From: Bacillota bacterium
GTDB taxonomy: Bacteria; Bacillota; Clostridia; Acetivibrionales; DSM-1351
Length of the DNA: 15,048 nucleotides
Direction of reading: 5' to 3'
NCBI GenBank assembly: GCA_023391425.1
Contig: JAEWAX010000151.1
Span: 1 to 15,048 of the forward strand
A program made the translations under genes and the position numbers. How positions within the stretch are numbered: position 1 is the stretch's first letter; the number at the start of each line of letters is the position of its first letter. Under the pieces are notes generated by a model. It was given only the letters and a program-made list of their open reading frames with translations, did no database searches and was not told the origin of the DNA. Positions 7,554 through 13,967 of the stretch are shown here, one piece after another.

Positions 7554-8020
7554 TGTATCAAATGCTTACCAAATCTCTTTTGGAGCTGGAAATAAATAAT
7601 GAAATCAAAAACGTGATAGCAAGACCTTCTGATACCTTGCTATATATTTTACGCGAGCAGTTAGATTTAACTGGTGCAAAAAACAGTTGTGAAAATGGTG
7701 ACTGCAATGCCTGTACGGTGCTTATGGACGGCTGGCCTGTTAAGTCCTGCCTTATACTGGCCGTAGAAGCAGTAGGTCATAAAATAACTACAATTGAAGG
7801 CTTGAGAGACATCCCCATTCAAAAAGCTTTTCTTGAGAAATTCGCAATTCAGTGCGGTTTTTGTACACCCGGCTTTATCATTAACAGTCATGCCCTTATA
7901 AACATTCACCCCGATGCAAATGATGAAATAATTAAGGAATGGCTTCAATCAAATATATGCCGCTGTACTAGTTATACTGAAATAAAAGAAGCTGTAAAGT
8001 CAGTTCTGTCTTCAACCTGA
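7553..8020 (+). CDS. Xanthine dehydrogenase family, 2Fe-2S subunit
   Basis: Small electron-transfer subunit of 155 residues with both expected clusters. The plant-ferredoxin-type cluster uses Cys46, Cys51, Cys54 and Cys66 (CENGDCNAC then KSC). The helical-bundle cluster uses Cys101, Cys104 (QCGFCTPG), Cys136 and Cys138 (NICRCTSY). In most relatives the residue after the second cysteine is glycine (CGxC); here it is Asn52, a small deviation close to the cluster. ATG 7553 overlaps the preceding TAA by one base (TAATG) and has GGAAGGAG (7538-7545) 7 nt upstream. It completes the enzyme with the two genes before it. The terminator-like hairpin at 8009 overlaps its 3' end. Confidence 0.94.
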   Translation: MYQMLTKSLLELEINNEIKNVIARPSDTLLYILREQLDLTGAKNSCENGDCNACTVLMDGWPVKSCLILAVEAVGHKITTIEGLRDIPIQKAFLEKFAIQCGFCTPGFIINSHALINIHPDANDEIIKEWLQSNICRCTSYTEIKEAVKSVLSST

Positions 8021-8044
8021 CCAGATCAGAAGGTTGAAGATTTT
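8009..8044 (+). terminator. Hairpin/terminator at the end of the hydroxylase operon
   Basis: TCTTCAACCT (8009-8018) pairs perfectly with AGGTTGAAGA (8031-8040) around a 12-nt loop and is followed by TTTT. The 5' arm lies inside the last codons of the 2Fe-2S gene. The short T-run suggests partial termination, so some read-through into the downstream genes is possible. Confidence 0.6.
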
Positions 8045-8065
8045 CATATAATACTTCTTCTAGCT

Positions 8066-8094
8066 TTGGATATTTTCAATGGATAATTTATAAT
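8066..8094 (+). promoter_or_regulatory. Candidate promoter for the cofactor-maturation genes
   Basis: TTGGAT (8066-8071) and a perfect TATAAT (8089-8094) are separated by 17 nt, a sigma-A-like arrangement downstream of the operon hairpin. A second TATAAT at 8120-8125 has no good -35 partner. Either could drive the genes from 8195. Confidence 0.35.
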
Positions 8095-8194
8095 GCCGTC
8101 AAACATATTTTTGTTCTAATATAATACTGTCTAAAATAAATAATTATAAGGCATATTTATCTGATTATATGTTCAGTATGTGAGGAGAATACCT

Positions 8195-8878
8195 ATGGAA
8201 TTTAAAAAAAGTATAAGTTTAATAGTATTTTGGGGTGCTGCATGGGGAACTATTGAAGCAACACTAGGTACACTATTACACGCTGCAGACTTTAATATGG
8301 GTTGGCTGCTTTGGTTTCCAATAGCTTTCTATTTTATGAATAAAGTTTATAAACTAACAGGTAAGTGTGAATCTATTATATTAATATCCATAATTGCAGC
8401 ATCAATTAAACTAATCGACCTAGCCTTGCCAATCAGAATAGATAAGGTGGTTAATCCGAGTGCATCAATTTTACTGGAAGGTCTAGTCGTATTTATAACC
8501 TTTAAAATAATGAATAAGTACAGTAACTTATTTAAATTTAAAATTCTCGAGTTTACTGTAATATGTTTATCCTGGAGAATCCTATATGCAGTGTATGTGT
8601 TATTTTTACCCTCATGGATGGTGGCAATTTCACCAATTAGGGGATTTGCCCCTTTCTTTAGGTTTTTATTGCTTGAAGGTATAGCTAATATCATGTTTAT
8701 ATTAATAATAACTATACTTTCTGAAAGAATTAATACATTTTATAGAGATAGGGAATCATACCTAAAGCGCCTATTTTTAAAAATAAAATTCATCGGCTAT
8801 ATTCAAAAAATTTATCATTTGCAAATAACACCTGTAGGGTTACTTATAGTCGCAATATTTGTTCAGTGGGCATTGTAG
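8195..8878 (+). CDS. Multi-pass membrane protein of unknown function in a Mo-cofactor cluster
   Basis: Hydrophobic protein of 227 residues that I do not recognise. About six or seven membrane segments can be seen, roughly at residues 6-28, 33-50, 58-80, 88-106, 115-138, 155-178 and 211-227. A basic, lysine/arginine-rich stretch (about 180-210) separates the last from the rest. Conserved-looking features are WGAAWGTIEATLGTLLH near the N-terminus and two similar segments with a glutamate in the membrane, SILLEGLVVF and FLLLEGIANIMF, which hint at an internal repeat. ATG 8195 has TGAGGAGA (8181-8188) 6 nt upstream. It precedes mocA by 34 nt and lies between the hydroxylase operon and two cofactor genes. 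A role in moving a cofactor precursor, metal or hydroxylase substrate is an inference from position only. Its 3' end is duplicated (see repeat). Confidence 0.8.
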   Translation: MEFKKSISLIVFWGAAWGTIEATLGTLLHAADFNMGWLLWFPIAFYFMNKVYKLTGKCESIILISIIAASIKLIDLALPIRIDKVVNPSASILLEGLVVFITFKIMNKYSNLFKFKILEFTVICLSWRILYAVYVLFLPSWMVAISPIRGFAPFFRFLLLEGIANIMFILIITILSERINTFYRDRESYLKRLFLKIKFIGYIQKIYHLQITPVGLLIVAIFVQWAL

Positions 8879-8914
8879 TGATATTTATTTATTCAGTGGG
8901 TCTTGTAATTATAT
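8856..8914 (+). repeat. Imperfect tandem duplication, 30-bp period
   Basis: Bases 8856-8884 and 8886-8914 agree at 24 of 29 positions. Both contain TATTT, TTCAGTGGG, TTGTA and ATAT. The first copy is the end of the membrane protein gene including its stop; the second fills the gap and ends inside the mocA start codon. Read in the membrane protein's frame, the copies give IFVQWAL-stop and LFIQWVL-stop. Confidence 0.85.
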
Positions 8915-9503
8915 GAATGCAGAGGGCATTATATTAGCTGCCGGCTTTTCAAAACGAGCGGGCACACATAAAATGGTACTTGAGTTTGGTGGCAGAACTA
9001 TTATTGAAAGCAGCATTGAAGCTATGTATGATACCTGCTCAAGAATAATTGTAGTTGGAGGATATAAGATAGAAAACATCTTCCCTATTTGCAGCAAATA
9101 TTCCAAAGTAAAGCTTATTCTTAACGAGGACTTTTGCTCTGGGATGTTTAGCTCAGTTAAAGCTGGACTAAAATATATAGAAACCCAAAGATTCTTTGTT
9201 ACTCCTGGAGATTACCCTTTGATTAAGAGCAGTACTTATCAAGATATAGAGAAGTTTGAGGGTGAGATTATAGTGCCTGAATATAAAGAACTACGTGGTC
9301 ACCCTGTTCTTATTAAAAGTACATTTATTAATGAAATACTCCATTGCACCACATATACCAGTTTAAGAGATTTTATTAATACAAAGAAGGTTACAACAAT
9401 TAATGTTTCAGATCCAGGAATATTAATGGATGTTGATACTATTTCCGATTATGAAAAATTGCTTCAATTCTTTAATAACAGTAAATTGGGTGATATAACG
9501 TGA
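8913..9503 (+). CDS. mocA: Molybdenum cofactor cytidylyltransferase-like (MobA-like NTP transferase)
   Basis: Cytoplasmic nucleotidyltransferase of 196 residues. MocA joins CTP to molybdopterin, making the cytosine dinucleotide form used by xanthine-dehydrogenase-type enzymes such as the one encoded upstream. The N-terminal nucleotide-binding loop is LAAGFSKRAGTHK (8-20), where most relatives have R-M-G. The metal-binding motif region is TPGDYPLI (97-104), followed by RGHPVLI (128-134) and the C-terminal DVDTISDYE (173-181). The chosen ATG is inside the tandem repeat and has only a weak purine stretch (GTGGG, 8896-8900) upstream. A TTG at 8859 would add 18 unrelated residues from within the preceding gene and is rejected. 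The stop overlaps the next start by 4 nt. The family is clear; cytidylyl rather than guanylyl specificity is inferred from the neighbouring hydroxylase. Confidence 0.87.
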   Translation: MNAEGIILAAGFSKRAGTHKMVLEFGGRTIIESSIEAMYDTCSRIIVVGGYKIENIFPICSKYSKVKLILNEDFCSGMFSSVKAGLKYIETQRFFVTPGDYPLIKSSTYQDIEKFEGEIIVPEYKELRGHPVLIKSTFINEILHCTTYTSLRDFINTKKVTTINVSDPGILMDVDTISDYEKLLQFFNNSKLGDIT

Positions 9504-9973
9504 TTGTTATAATAACAGGAAAAATAGACAGTGGCAAAACCAGTAGACTTCTCTCAGTATACAATGAATCTAAGGCTGGAGACGGGTTCGTCATCAAAAA
9601 AGTATATGAACACAACAATAATATTGGTCAAGACATTGTCAGGCTTTCCACAGGTGATAACAAACCGTTTTCACTTAAGAAATCCCTTGTACCTCGACAT
9701 TGGGATGAAGTCTATTCCTATGGGCCATATAGCTTTTCTGTTCAGGGTTTTTTATTTGCAAATAGTATCATAACTGATGCAATACAAATGAGTTACGAAC
9801 CGCTATATATAGACGAGATTGGGCCTTTGGAACTTCAGGAAAAAGGCTTCTCTGATATTTTATTATTAGCACTTGCTAGTAAAAAAAACTTATATATAAC
9901 GGTCAGAGATACCTGTTTGCAAGCTGTAATAAGGAAATTCGATATACACCAATTTGAAGTCATAAATATTTAA
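9500..9973 (+). CDS. P-loop NTPase, THEP1-like, in Mo-cofactor cluster
   Basis: Cytoplasmic protein of 157 residues. Walker A is GKIDSGKTS (residues 7-15). A Walker B-type motif LYIDEIGPLEL (102-112) with the DEIG-x-x-EL signature is characteristic of THEP1/NTPase_1 nucleoside-triphosphatases and related small kinases. The family hydrolyses NTPs in vitro; its cellular role is mostly unknown. The GTG start overlaps the mocA stop codon (GTGA), so the two are probably made together. A weak GGGTG lies about 8 nt upstream. The tight linkage to mocA and to a molybdenum hydroxylase suggests a role in cofactor synthesis or insertion, which is inference. It is the last + strand gene; no clear terminator was found in the 83 nt before the convergent gene. 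Confidence 0.82.
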   Translation: MIVIITGKIDSGKTSRLLSVYNESKAGDGFVIKKVYEHNNNIGQDIVRLSTGDNKPFSLKKSLVPRHWDEVYSYGPYSFSVQGFLFANSIITDAIQMSYEPLYIDEIGPLELQEKGFSDILLLALASKKNLYITVRDTCLQAVIRKFDIHQFEVINI

Positions 9974-10056
9974 AATGTCTAATATTTCTAAATGCCTAAC
10001 TTACGGTAGGAATCACTTTGCCACTAAAAAATTATATAATTTGTTAATTAGCTTGT

Positions 10057-10248
10057 TTATTTTTCAGCTTGTTTGAAAGAAATTAACATCGTATTCAGAT
10101 ACTGATAGTGCCTCTCAATATCCTCAAGCATCGCATTGAATTCGTTCTTTTTCTCCGTATCAATTGTTGCCTGATCTAGTAGTGTATATAATCCCTTCAC
10201 ATCTTCCAAACTATTTATGCTTTCCTGTATTTGCTTTTTGTTTATCAT
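10057..10248 (-). CDS. Small helical protein of unknown function
   Basis: A 63-residue, charged, cysteine-free protein that I do not recognise. It has no signal peptide or membrane segment. Heptad-like spacing of Ile/Leu/Tyr (INSLEDVKGLYTLLDQ, then MLEDIERHYQYLNTML) suggests two antiparallel helices or a short coiled coil. GGTGAT ending 3 nt before the ATG at 10248 is a usable ribosome binding site. It follows the AraC-type pseudogene on the same strand, 13 nt after that frame ends, so the two may once have been co-transcribed. It is probably a real gene judging by composition and ribosome binding site, but there is no homology-based proof. Confidence 0.55.
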   Translation of the reverse strand: MINKKQIQESINSLEDVKGLYTLLDQATIDTEKKNEFNAMLEDIERHYQYLNTMLISFKQAEK

Positions 10249-10261
10249 TTTATCACCATAC

Positions 10262-10474
10262 TTAGTTTAACCAAAATCCTGGTTCTAATTCCGTTTTCCT
10301 AATAAGCATTAGCATCTGTCGTTTTTTCATGTAATAAAGATATGCCAGATATAAAGTGGCCAAGTCTATATTAATGGAAATCAACATTTTTTCCAACTAC
10401 TCAAAATTGATAACTTAAGTAAGATTGTCTTCAATATAGTTAACTGCCCCATTCATTCTTTCAAGCCAATCCAT
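10262..10474 (-). pseudogene. Remnant of an AraC-family transcriptional regulator
   Basis: A strong ribosome binding site (AAAGGAGG, 10481-10488 on the - strand) leads to ATG 10474. The first 19 codons read MDWLERMNGAVNYIEDNLT. From memory this is the characteristic N-terminus of clostridial AraC-type regulators that carry a C-terminal effector-binding (GyrI-like) domain. The frame then meets TAA at codon 20 and TAG at codon 26, yet the residues between and after (VINFE, LEKML) still resemble the expected G-E-I-x-F-E-x-L-x-K-x. The frame stays open to TAA at 10262-10264 (71 codons), far short of about 280-300 in intact relatives. The helix-turn-helix and effector domains are missing or unrecognisable. 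It is therefore a decayed, internally deleted gene. A functional 19-residue peptide is a less likely alternative. Confidence 0.7.
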
Positions 10475-10565
10475 AAACATCCTCCTTTTATTTCAAGTAT
10501 ATCATCCATTGCTAAAGCACTCGCAACTTTTCATGCACAGATTTGTTGTACCTAATTCCCAGCAT

Positions 10566-10604
10566 ACAATAGCGGCAGGATCTCATCAATCCTGCCGCTA
10601 TTGT
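10566..10604 (-). terminator. Strong hairpin after the LysM hydrolase gene
   Basis: ACAATAGCGGCAGGAT (10566-10581) pairs perfectly over 16 bp with ATCCTGCCGCTATTGT (10589-10604) around a 7-nt loop, 12 nt beyond the hydrolase stop. There is no clear T-run on the - strand side, so it may terminate weakly or protect the mRNA 3' end. Confidence 0.6.
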
Positions 10605-10616
10605 CATGTTTACAAT

Positions 10617-11405
10617 TTAATTGTAGTATGAAAAAACCATACGATCAACTCTTAATGCAACAGTCTTTGACCAAATCCATGTATTAGTTGTACTGTCGTC
10701 AAAATAATACAATGCACCATGGGTTGGATCGTTTCCATTAAGTGCTTCCAGTGCGGCCTGCTTTGAATCGGCTGTTGCCGGATTATTTATCCAGCCGTTT
10801 TCAACCGGTGTAAATTGATAATAGCCGCCATCTTTCTGATAAATTACATCGCTGACAGAGTTAGGGAAGCGAGAATCCTTCACTCTGTTTACTATCACCG
10901 CTCCTACTGCGACCTTTGCTTCATAAGGCTCACCTGCAGCTTCGGCATTTATAAGCCTTGCAAGTAAATCCAGTTCACTTGCAGAATAGAAAATCACCGG
11001 ATGTGAAGAAGAAGTGCTTCCGGTATTACTGCTTGTGCTTCCTCCGTTTGCAGTAGGCAATATCAGAGTCTGGCCTGGATAAATCATATCATTCCATTTA
11101 TTATTCGCTTTTCTCAATGATGATAGTGAAAATCCATACCTTTTAGAAATAAGATAAAGAGTGTCTCCACTTTTTACAGTGTAATCTGTTCCCGAAACTT
11201 TAAGCTTTTGGCCAGGATAGATTACATCGCCAGACAGCTTGTTATCTGACATAATTTTTGACTCGCTTGTGTTAAACGTTTTGCTGATTGTGTAGATGCT
11301 GTCATTCTTTACCACTGTATAAGTGCTTGCAAAGGCCGGAATTGTCAACACCAAAGACAAGGCCAAAGTAGCTATAAAGACAGCTGCCTTTTTAGAAAAA
11401 TACAT
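10617..11405 (-). CDS. Secreted LysM-SleB cell wall hydrolase under c-di-AMP riboswitch control
   Basis: Exported peptidoglycan hydrolase of 262 residues. The signal peptide is residues 1-26 (KK then a hydrophobic core, cleavage after AFA). Two LysM peptidoglycan-binding modules follow at about 28-70 (TYTVVKNDSIYTISK) and 74-117 (DYTVKSGDTLYLISKRYG). A Ser/Gly/Thr linker (120-134) leads to a SleB/CwlJ-type hydrolase domain (142-262), with the predicted catalytic Glu155 in ARLINAEAAGEP and a C-terminal GALYYFDD block. The ribosome binding site AGGGGGA is 6 nt before ATG 11405. Unlike the CwlJ protein at 2175, this one has a signal peptide and wall-binding modules. With the riboswitch just upstream it is more likely a vegetative wall-remodelling enzyme than a dedicated germination enzyme, though SleB-like spore roles cannot be excluded. 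A strong hairpin follows. Confidence 0.92.
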   Translation of the reverse strand: MYFSKKAAVFIATLALSLVLTIPAFASTYTVVKNDSIYTISKTFNTSESKIMSDNKLSGDVIYPGQKLKVSGTDYTVKSGDTLYLISKRYGFSLSSLRKANNKWNDMIYPGQTLILPTANGGSTSSNTGSTSSSHPVIFYSASELDLLARLINAEAAGEPYEAKVAVGAVIVNRVKDSRFPNSVSDVIYQKDGGYYQFTPVENGWINNPATADSKQAALEALNGNDPTHGALYYFDDSTTNTWIWSKTVALRVDRMVFSYYN

Positions 11406-11420
11406 TTTAAGTCCCCCTAT

Positions 11421-11525
11421 AAGCCTTCGAGGTTAGTTGACGGGTTAGGGTTAAGGTACCCTGCTCAATGAATGAGATTCACCCCAGGTATTTCATCCCC
11501 CGTACTCCTTATGGAGATTCGGCTT
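11421..11525 (-). promoter_or_regulatory. c-di-AMP riboswitch (ydaO-yuaA type)
   Basis: On the - strand the aptamer runs from AAGCC (11525-11521) to GGCTT (11425-11421), which pair to close helix P1. Inside, in order, are the hallmark blocks of the ydaO motif: ACGGGGGATGAA, GGGGTGAATC (11485-11476), GAGCAGGGTA (11466-11457), ACCCTAACCCGTCA and CTAACCTCG (11436-11428). The B. subtilis ydaO RNA has nearly the same blocks. A 9-bp hairpin (11529-11552) sits just 5' of it. The aptamer ends 15 nt before the hydrolase ATG, and only 2 nt separate P1 from the ribosome binding site. There is no room for a separate terminator, so control is probably translational. The class normally switches its gene off when c-di-AMP is high. 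Confidence 0.92.
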
Positions 11526-11702
11526 TGTCTGTTATTTTATCAGAAATAACAGGTTAACTCCATACAAAGATTATGGTAAACCAGGAAATGTACTGTTTGG
11601 CTTATTGGTAGTAAGAATTACTATTTTTCTTAAATATCTAGTTCCATAGGAATTGTTTCTGCTACAAGAACGATAGACTTTTGATTTGATACTATCTGGC
11701 TA

Positions 11703-13949
11703 TTAACAATGCTTTTTCCAACTACGGATACGCATTTTCATCTCCTCTATGCCCAGAATACCGTATGCGAAGCCTTTTTTAACCAGTTCCTCTGGTAAGA
11801 ATTCATCGTACTTTTCAAATAACGGAATTTCCCCCTTGTATATCAGTTCCATTGGGTCAAGAGGTTGTTTTTCCATATCATTCAAAACTTGAAAAAAGTC
11901 TTCTCGTGACGCCTTCATCTTGAACTGGATGAAATATGGTCTCGAGGAATCAAGAGCCGTTATGCCCAGATGAGGTGCGCATTTAAGTTTAATAAATCTC
12001 TCCAAAGCCAAAAATGCGTATGTTCCAAGCCATGGAAACAGACACCACATATCACCGCCAAGACATATGAGGGGATCTTCTGTCATGAATGAATTAATGG
12101 CTGTATGCCTTGCTTCATCAAGTCTTGCGACAGCGTTTTTCATAAGGTAAGGATAAACTGTGTTTTCACGCAGAACATCTCTCATTCGTTCAAGAACTTT
12201 TGTATTTATATCTCCCGGGCATAGTCCGAAATATGCGGGAACTTTTCCCTTAACCTGCTCACAGTAAACCAGATGGCGCTTATGGTCAACCTCTTCAACA
12301 ATCCAGACATGGCCTGCAAGAGCTATTTTTTCACCTACAGGCGGTGGCTTGACTATTGTACCAAGCTCCTGAGATTTGCTCCTAACCGTGTATTCTTCAT
12401 TCTCCTTAAACACGGCATAGAACTTATATGAATTTGTTTGCCTTTCTCCCGCAAGACCGACTATAAGTCCACCTTCTTCGGTCCTCTGTATATGTTCAAT
12501 ACTTATAAGATGCTTCAAGAGTAGTTTATAATCGTCTTGAGTTATTCTATGAAAATAGCTCAATGAAAGCACACTCGAAGCAAGCCCTGCCGGAGACATT
12601 TCTCCGTTTGAGGCCAGTGTACACATTGTCTGATGATATAAGAGACTATAAGGAAGTCTGTCCAGCTTAGGTGGTTCAACCCATCTCTCCTGCACATAAA
12701 GTTGGATTAATGCAATTCCCTGCAGCAACACCCATGGAATAGTTACAGGAAGCATTGCTCTTGCCTCAGGAACCTCCTCACGTATAACAAACCACATTTC
12801 AGGCGGTAAATCACGTCTGCCAGTACGACCCATTCTTTGCAGAAATGAAGATACCATAAAGGGTGCATCTATCTGAAAGGCGCGTTCAAGCCGACCTATG
12901 TCTATTCCAAGTTCAAGTGTTGCTGTTGTAACGGTAGTCTGGTATTGGTCATCATCCTTCATAACTGCTTCAGCTGTTTCTCTGTAGGAGGTTGACAAAT
13001 TACCATGATGTATTAAGAATCTATCAGGCTCATGATTTGCTTCGCAATACTGGCGGAGAGTTGTTGTCACAGCCTCACACTCTTCTCTTGAATTTACGAA
13101 TACAAGACATTTTTTCCCTCTTGTGTGTTCAAATATATATCCCATGCCAGGGTCAGCATTTTTAGGTGCGATATCTGTTTCCATATCCAGAACAGGTAAG
13201 GCTTCAGGGATATTCTTATCTTCCGCCGACTGTGCCCCTTGAAGGTAAAAATGCTCCATTGAAAGTCGCCATTTTGACCCTTTAGCTTCAATCTCAGGAA
13301 TTACTGTACTTCTACCGGTTCCTAATGACAAAAAAGCCCCTGTACTCTCCAAATCACCTATTGTTGCTGATAGACCTATTCTTCTTGGACTTACTCCTGA
13401 AAGCTTTGATAGTCTTTCAATCAGGCAAAGAGTCTGACCTCCCCTGTCACCGCGCATTAATGAGTGAACCTCATCTATTACAATAAATCGTAAATCGCCA
13501 AAAAGCCTTGCCACATCCGCATGCTTATGTAAAAGCAAAGCCTCAAGAGATTCGGGGGTAATCTGTAAAATACCCGATGGATTTTTTAAGAGTTTGTTTT
13601 TATGGGACTGTGCAACATCACCGTGCCAATGCCAGACAGGAATATCGGCTTCCCTGCATAAATCATTAAGGCGCATAAACTGGTCATTTATGAGTGCCTT
13701 AAGAGGTCCTATATATATTGCACCAACCGATTTCGGGGGATCTTCATAAAAAAGTGTGAGTATGGGAAAAAATGCTGCCTCAGTTTTACCAGATGCTGTT
13801 GATGCTGACAACAGAATATTATCATTTGTATTAAAAACAGCATCTCCTGCCGCTACTTGAATTGCACGGAGGGCTTCCCAGTTATTCTGGTAAATAAAAT
13901 CCTGAATAAACGGTGCGTATCGATTAAAAATATTCATACTTATTCTCAT
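11703..13949 (-). CDS. Lhr-like superfamily 2 DEAD/DEAH helicase (BrxHI-like)
   Basis: ATP-dependent nucleic acid helicase of 748 residues. The RecA-like core occupies about residues 20-400. Motif I is ASTASGKTE (49-57), with K55 binding ATP. Motif II is DEVH (159-162), motif III LSATIGD (193-199), motif V TATLELGIDIG (342-352) and motif VI QRMGRTGR (371-378). The order and the DEVH box are those of the Lhr-like group. The C-terminal 350 residues look like the winged-helix plus DUF1998-free tail of shorter relatives. Start: AGGA lies 8 nt before ATG 13949; ATG 13937 (MNIFNRY) is also possible and fits homologues better. It lies 18 nt downstream of a BrxD/DUF2791-type ATPase gene on the same strand. 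That pair is known from type 2 BREX phage defence (brxD and brxHI), so a DNA-defence or DNA-processing role is likely but unproven. Confidence 0.85.
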   Translation of the reverse strand: MRISMNIFNRYAPFIQDFIYQNNWEALRAIQVAAGDAVFNTNDNILLSASTASGKTEAAFFPILTLFYEDPPKSVGAIYIGPLKALINDQFMRLNDLCREADIPVWHWHGDVAQSHKNKLLKNPSGILQITPESLEALLLHKHADVARLFGDLRFIVIDEVHSLMRGDRGGQTLCLIERLSKLSGVSPRRIGLSATIGDLESTGAFLSLGTGRSTVIPEIEAKGSKWRLSMEHFYLQGAQSAEDKNIPEALPVLDMETDIAPKNADPGMGYIFEHTRGKKCLVFVNSREECEAVTTTLRQYCEANHEPDRFLIHHGNLSTSYRETAEAVMKDDDQYQTTVTTATLELGIDIGRLERAFQIDAPFMVSSFLQRMGRTGRRDLPPEMWFVIREEVPEARAMLPVTIPWVLLQGIALIQLYVQERWVEPPKLDRLPYSLLYHQTMCTLASNGEMSPAGLASSVLSLSYFHRITQDDYKLLLKHLISIEHIQRTEEGGLIVGLAGERQTNSYKFYAVFKENEEYTVRSKSQELGTIVKPPPVGEKIALAGHVWIVEEVDHKRHLVYCEQVKGKVPAYFGLCPGDINTKVLERMRDVLRENTVYPYLMKNAVARLDEARHTAINSFMTEDPLICLGGDMWCLFPWLGTYAFLALERFIKLKCAPHLGITALDSSRPYFIQFKMKASREDFFQVLNDMEKQPLDPMELIYKGEIPLFEKYDEFLPEELVKKGFAYGILGIEEMKMRIRSWKKHC

Positions 13950-13967
13950 AGCTCCAATCCTAGCACA

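Noticed and set aside
8347..8694. 115-codon open frame on the - strand
   Set aside because: Lies wholly opposite the membrane protein gene, with no ribosome binding site and no recognisable domain; typical shadow frame.
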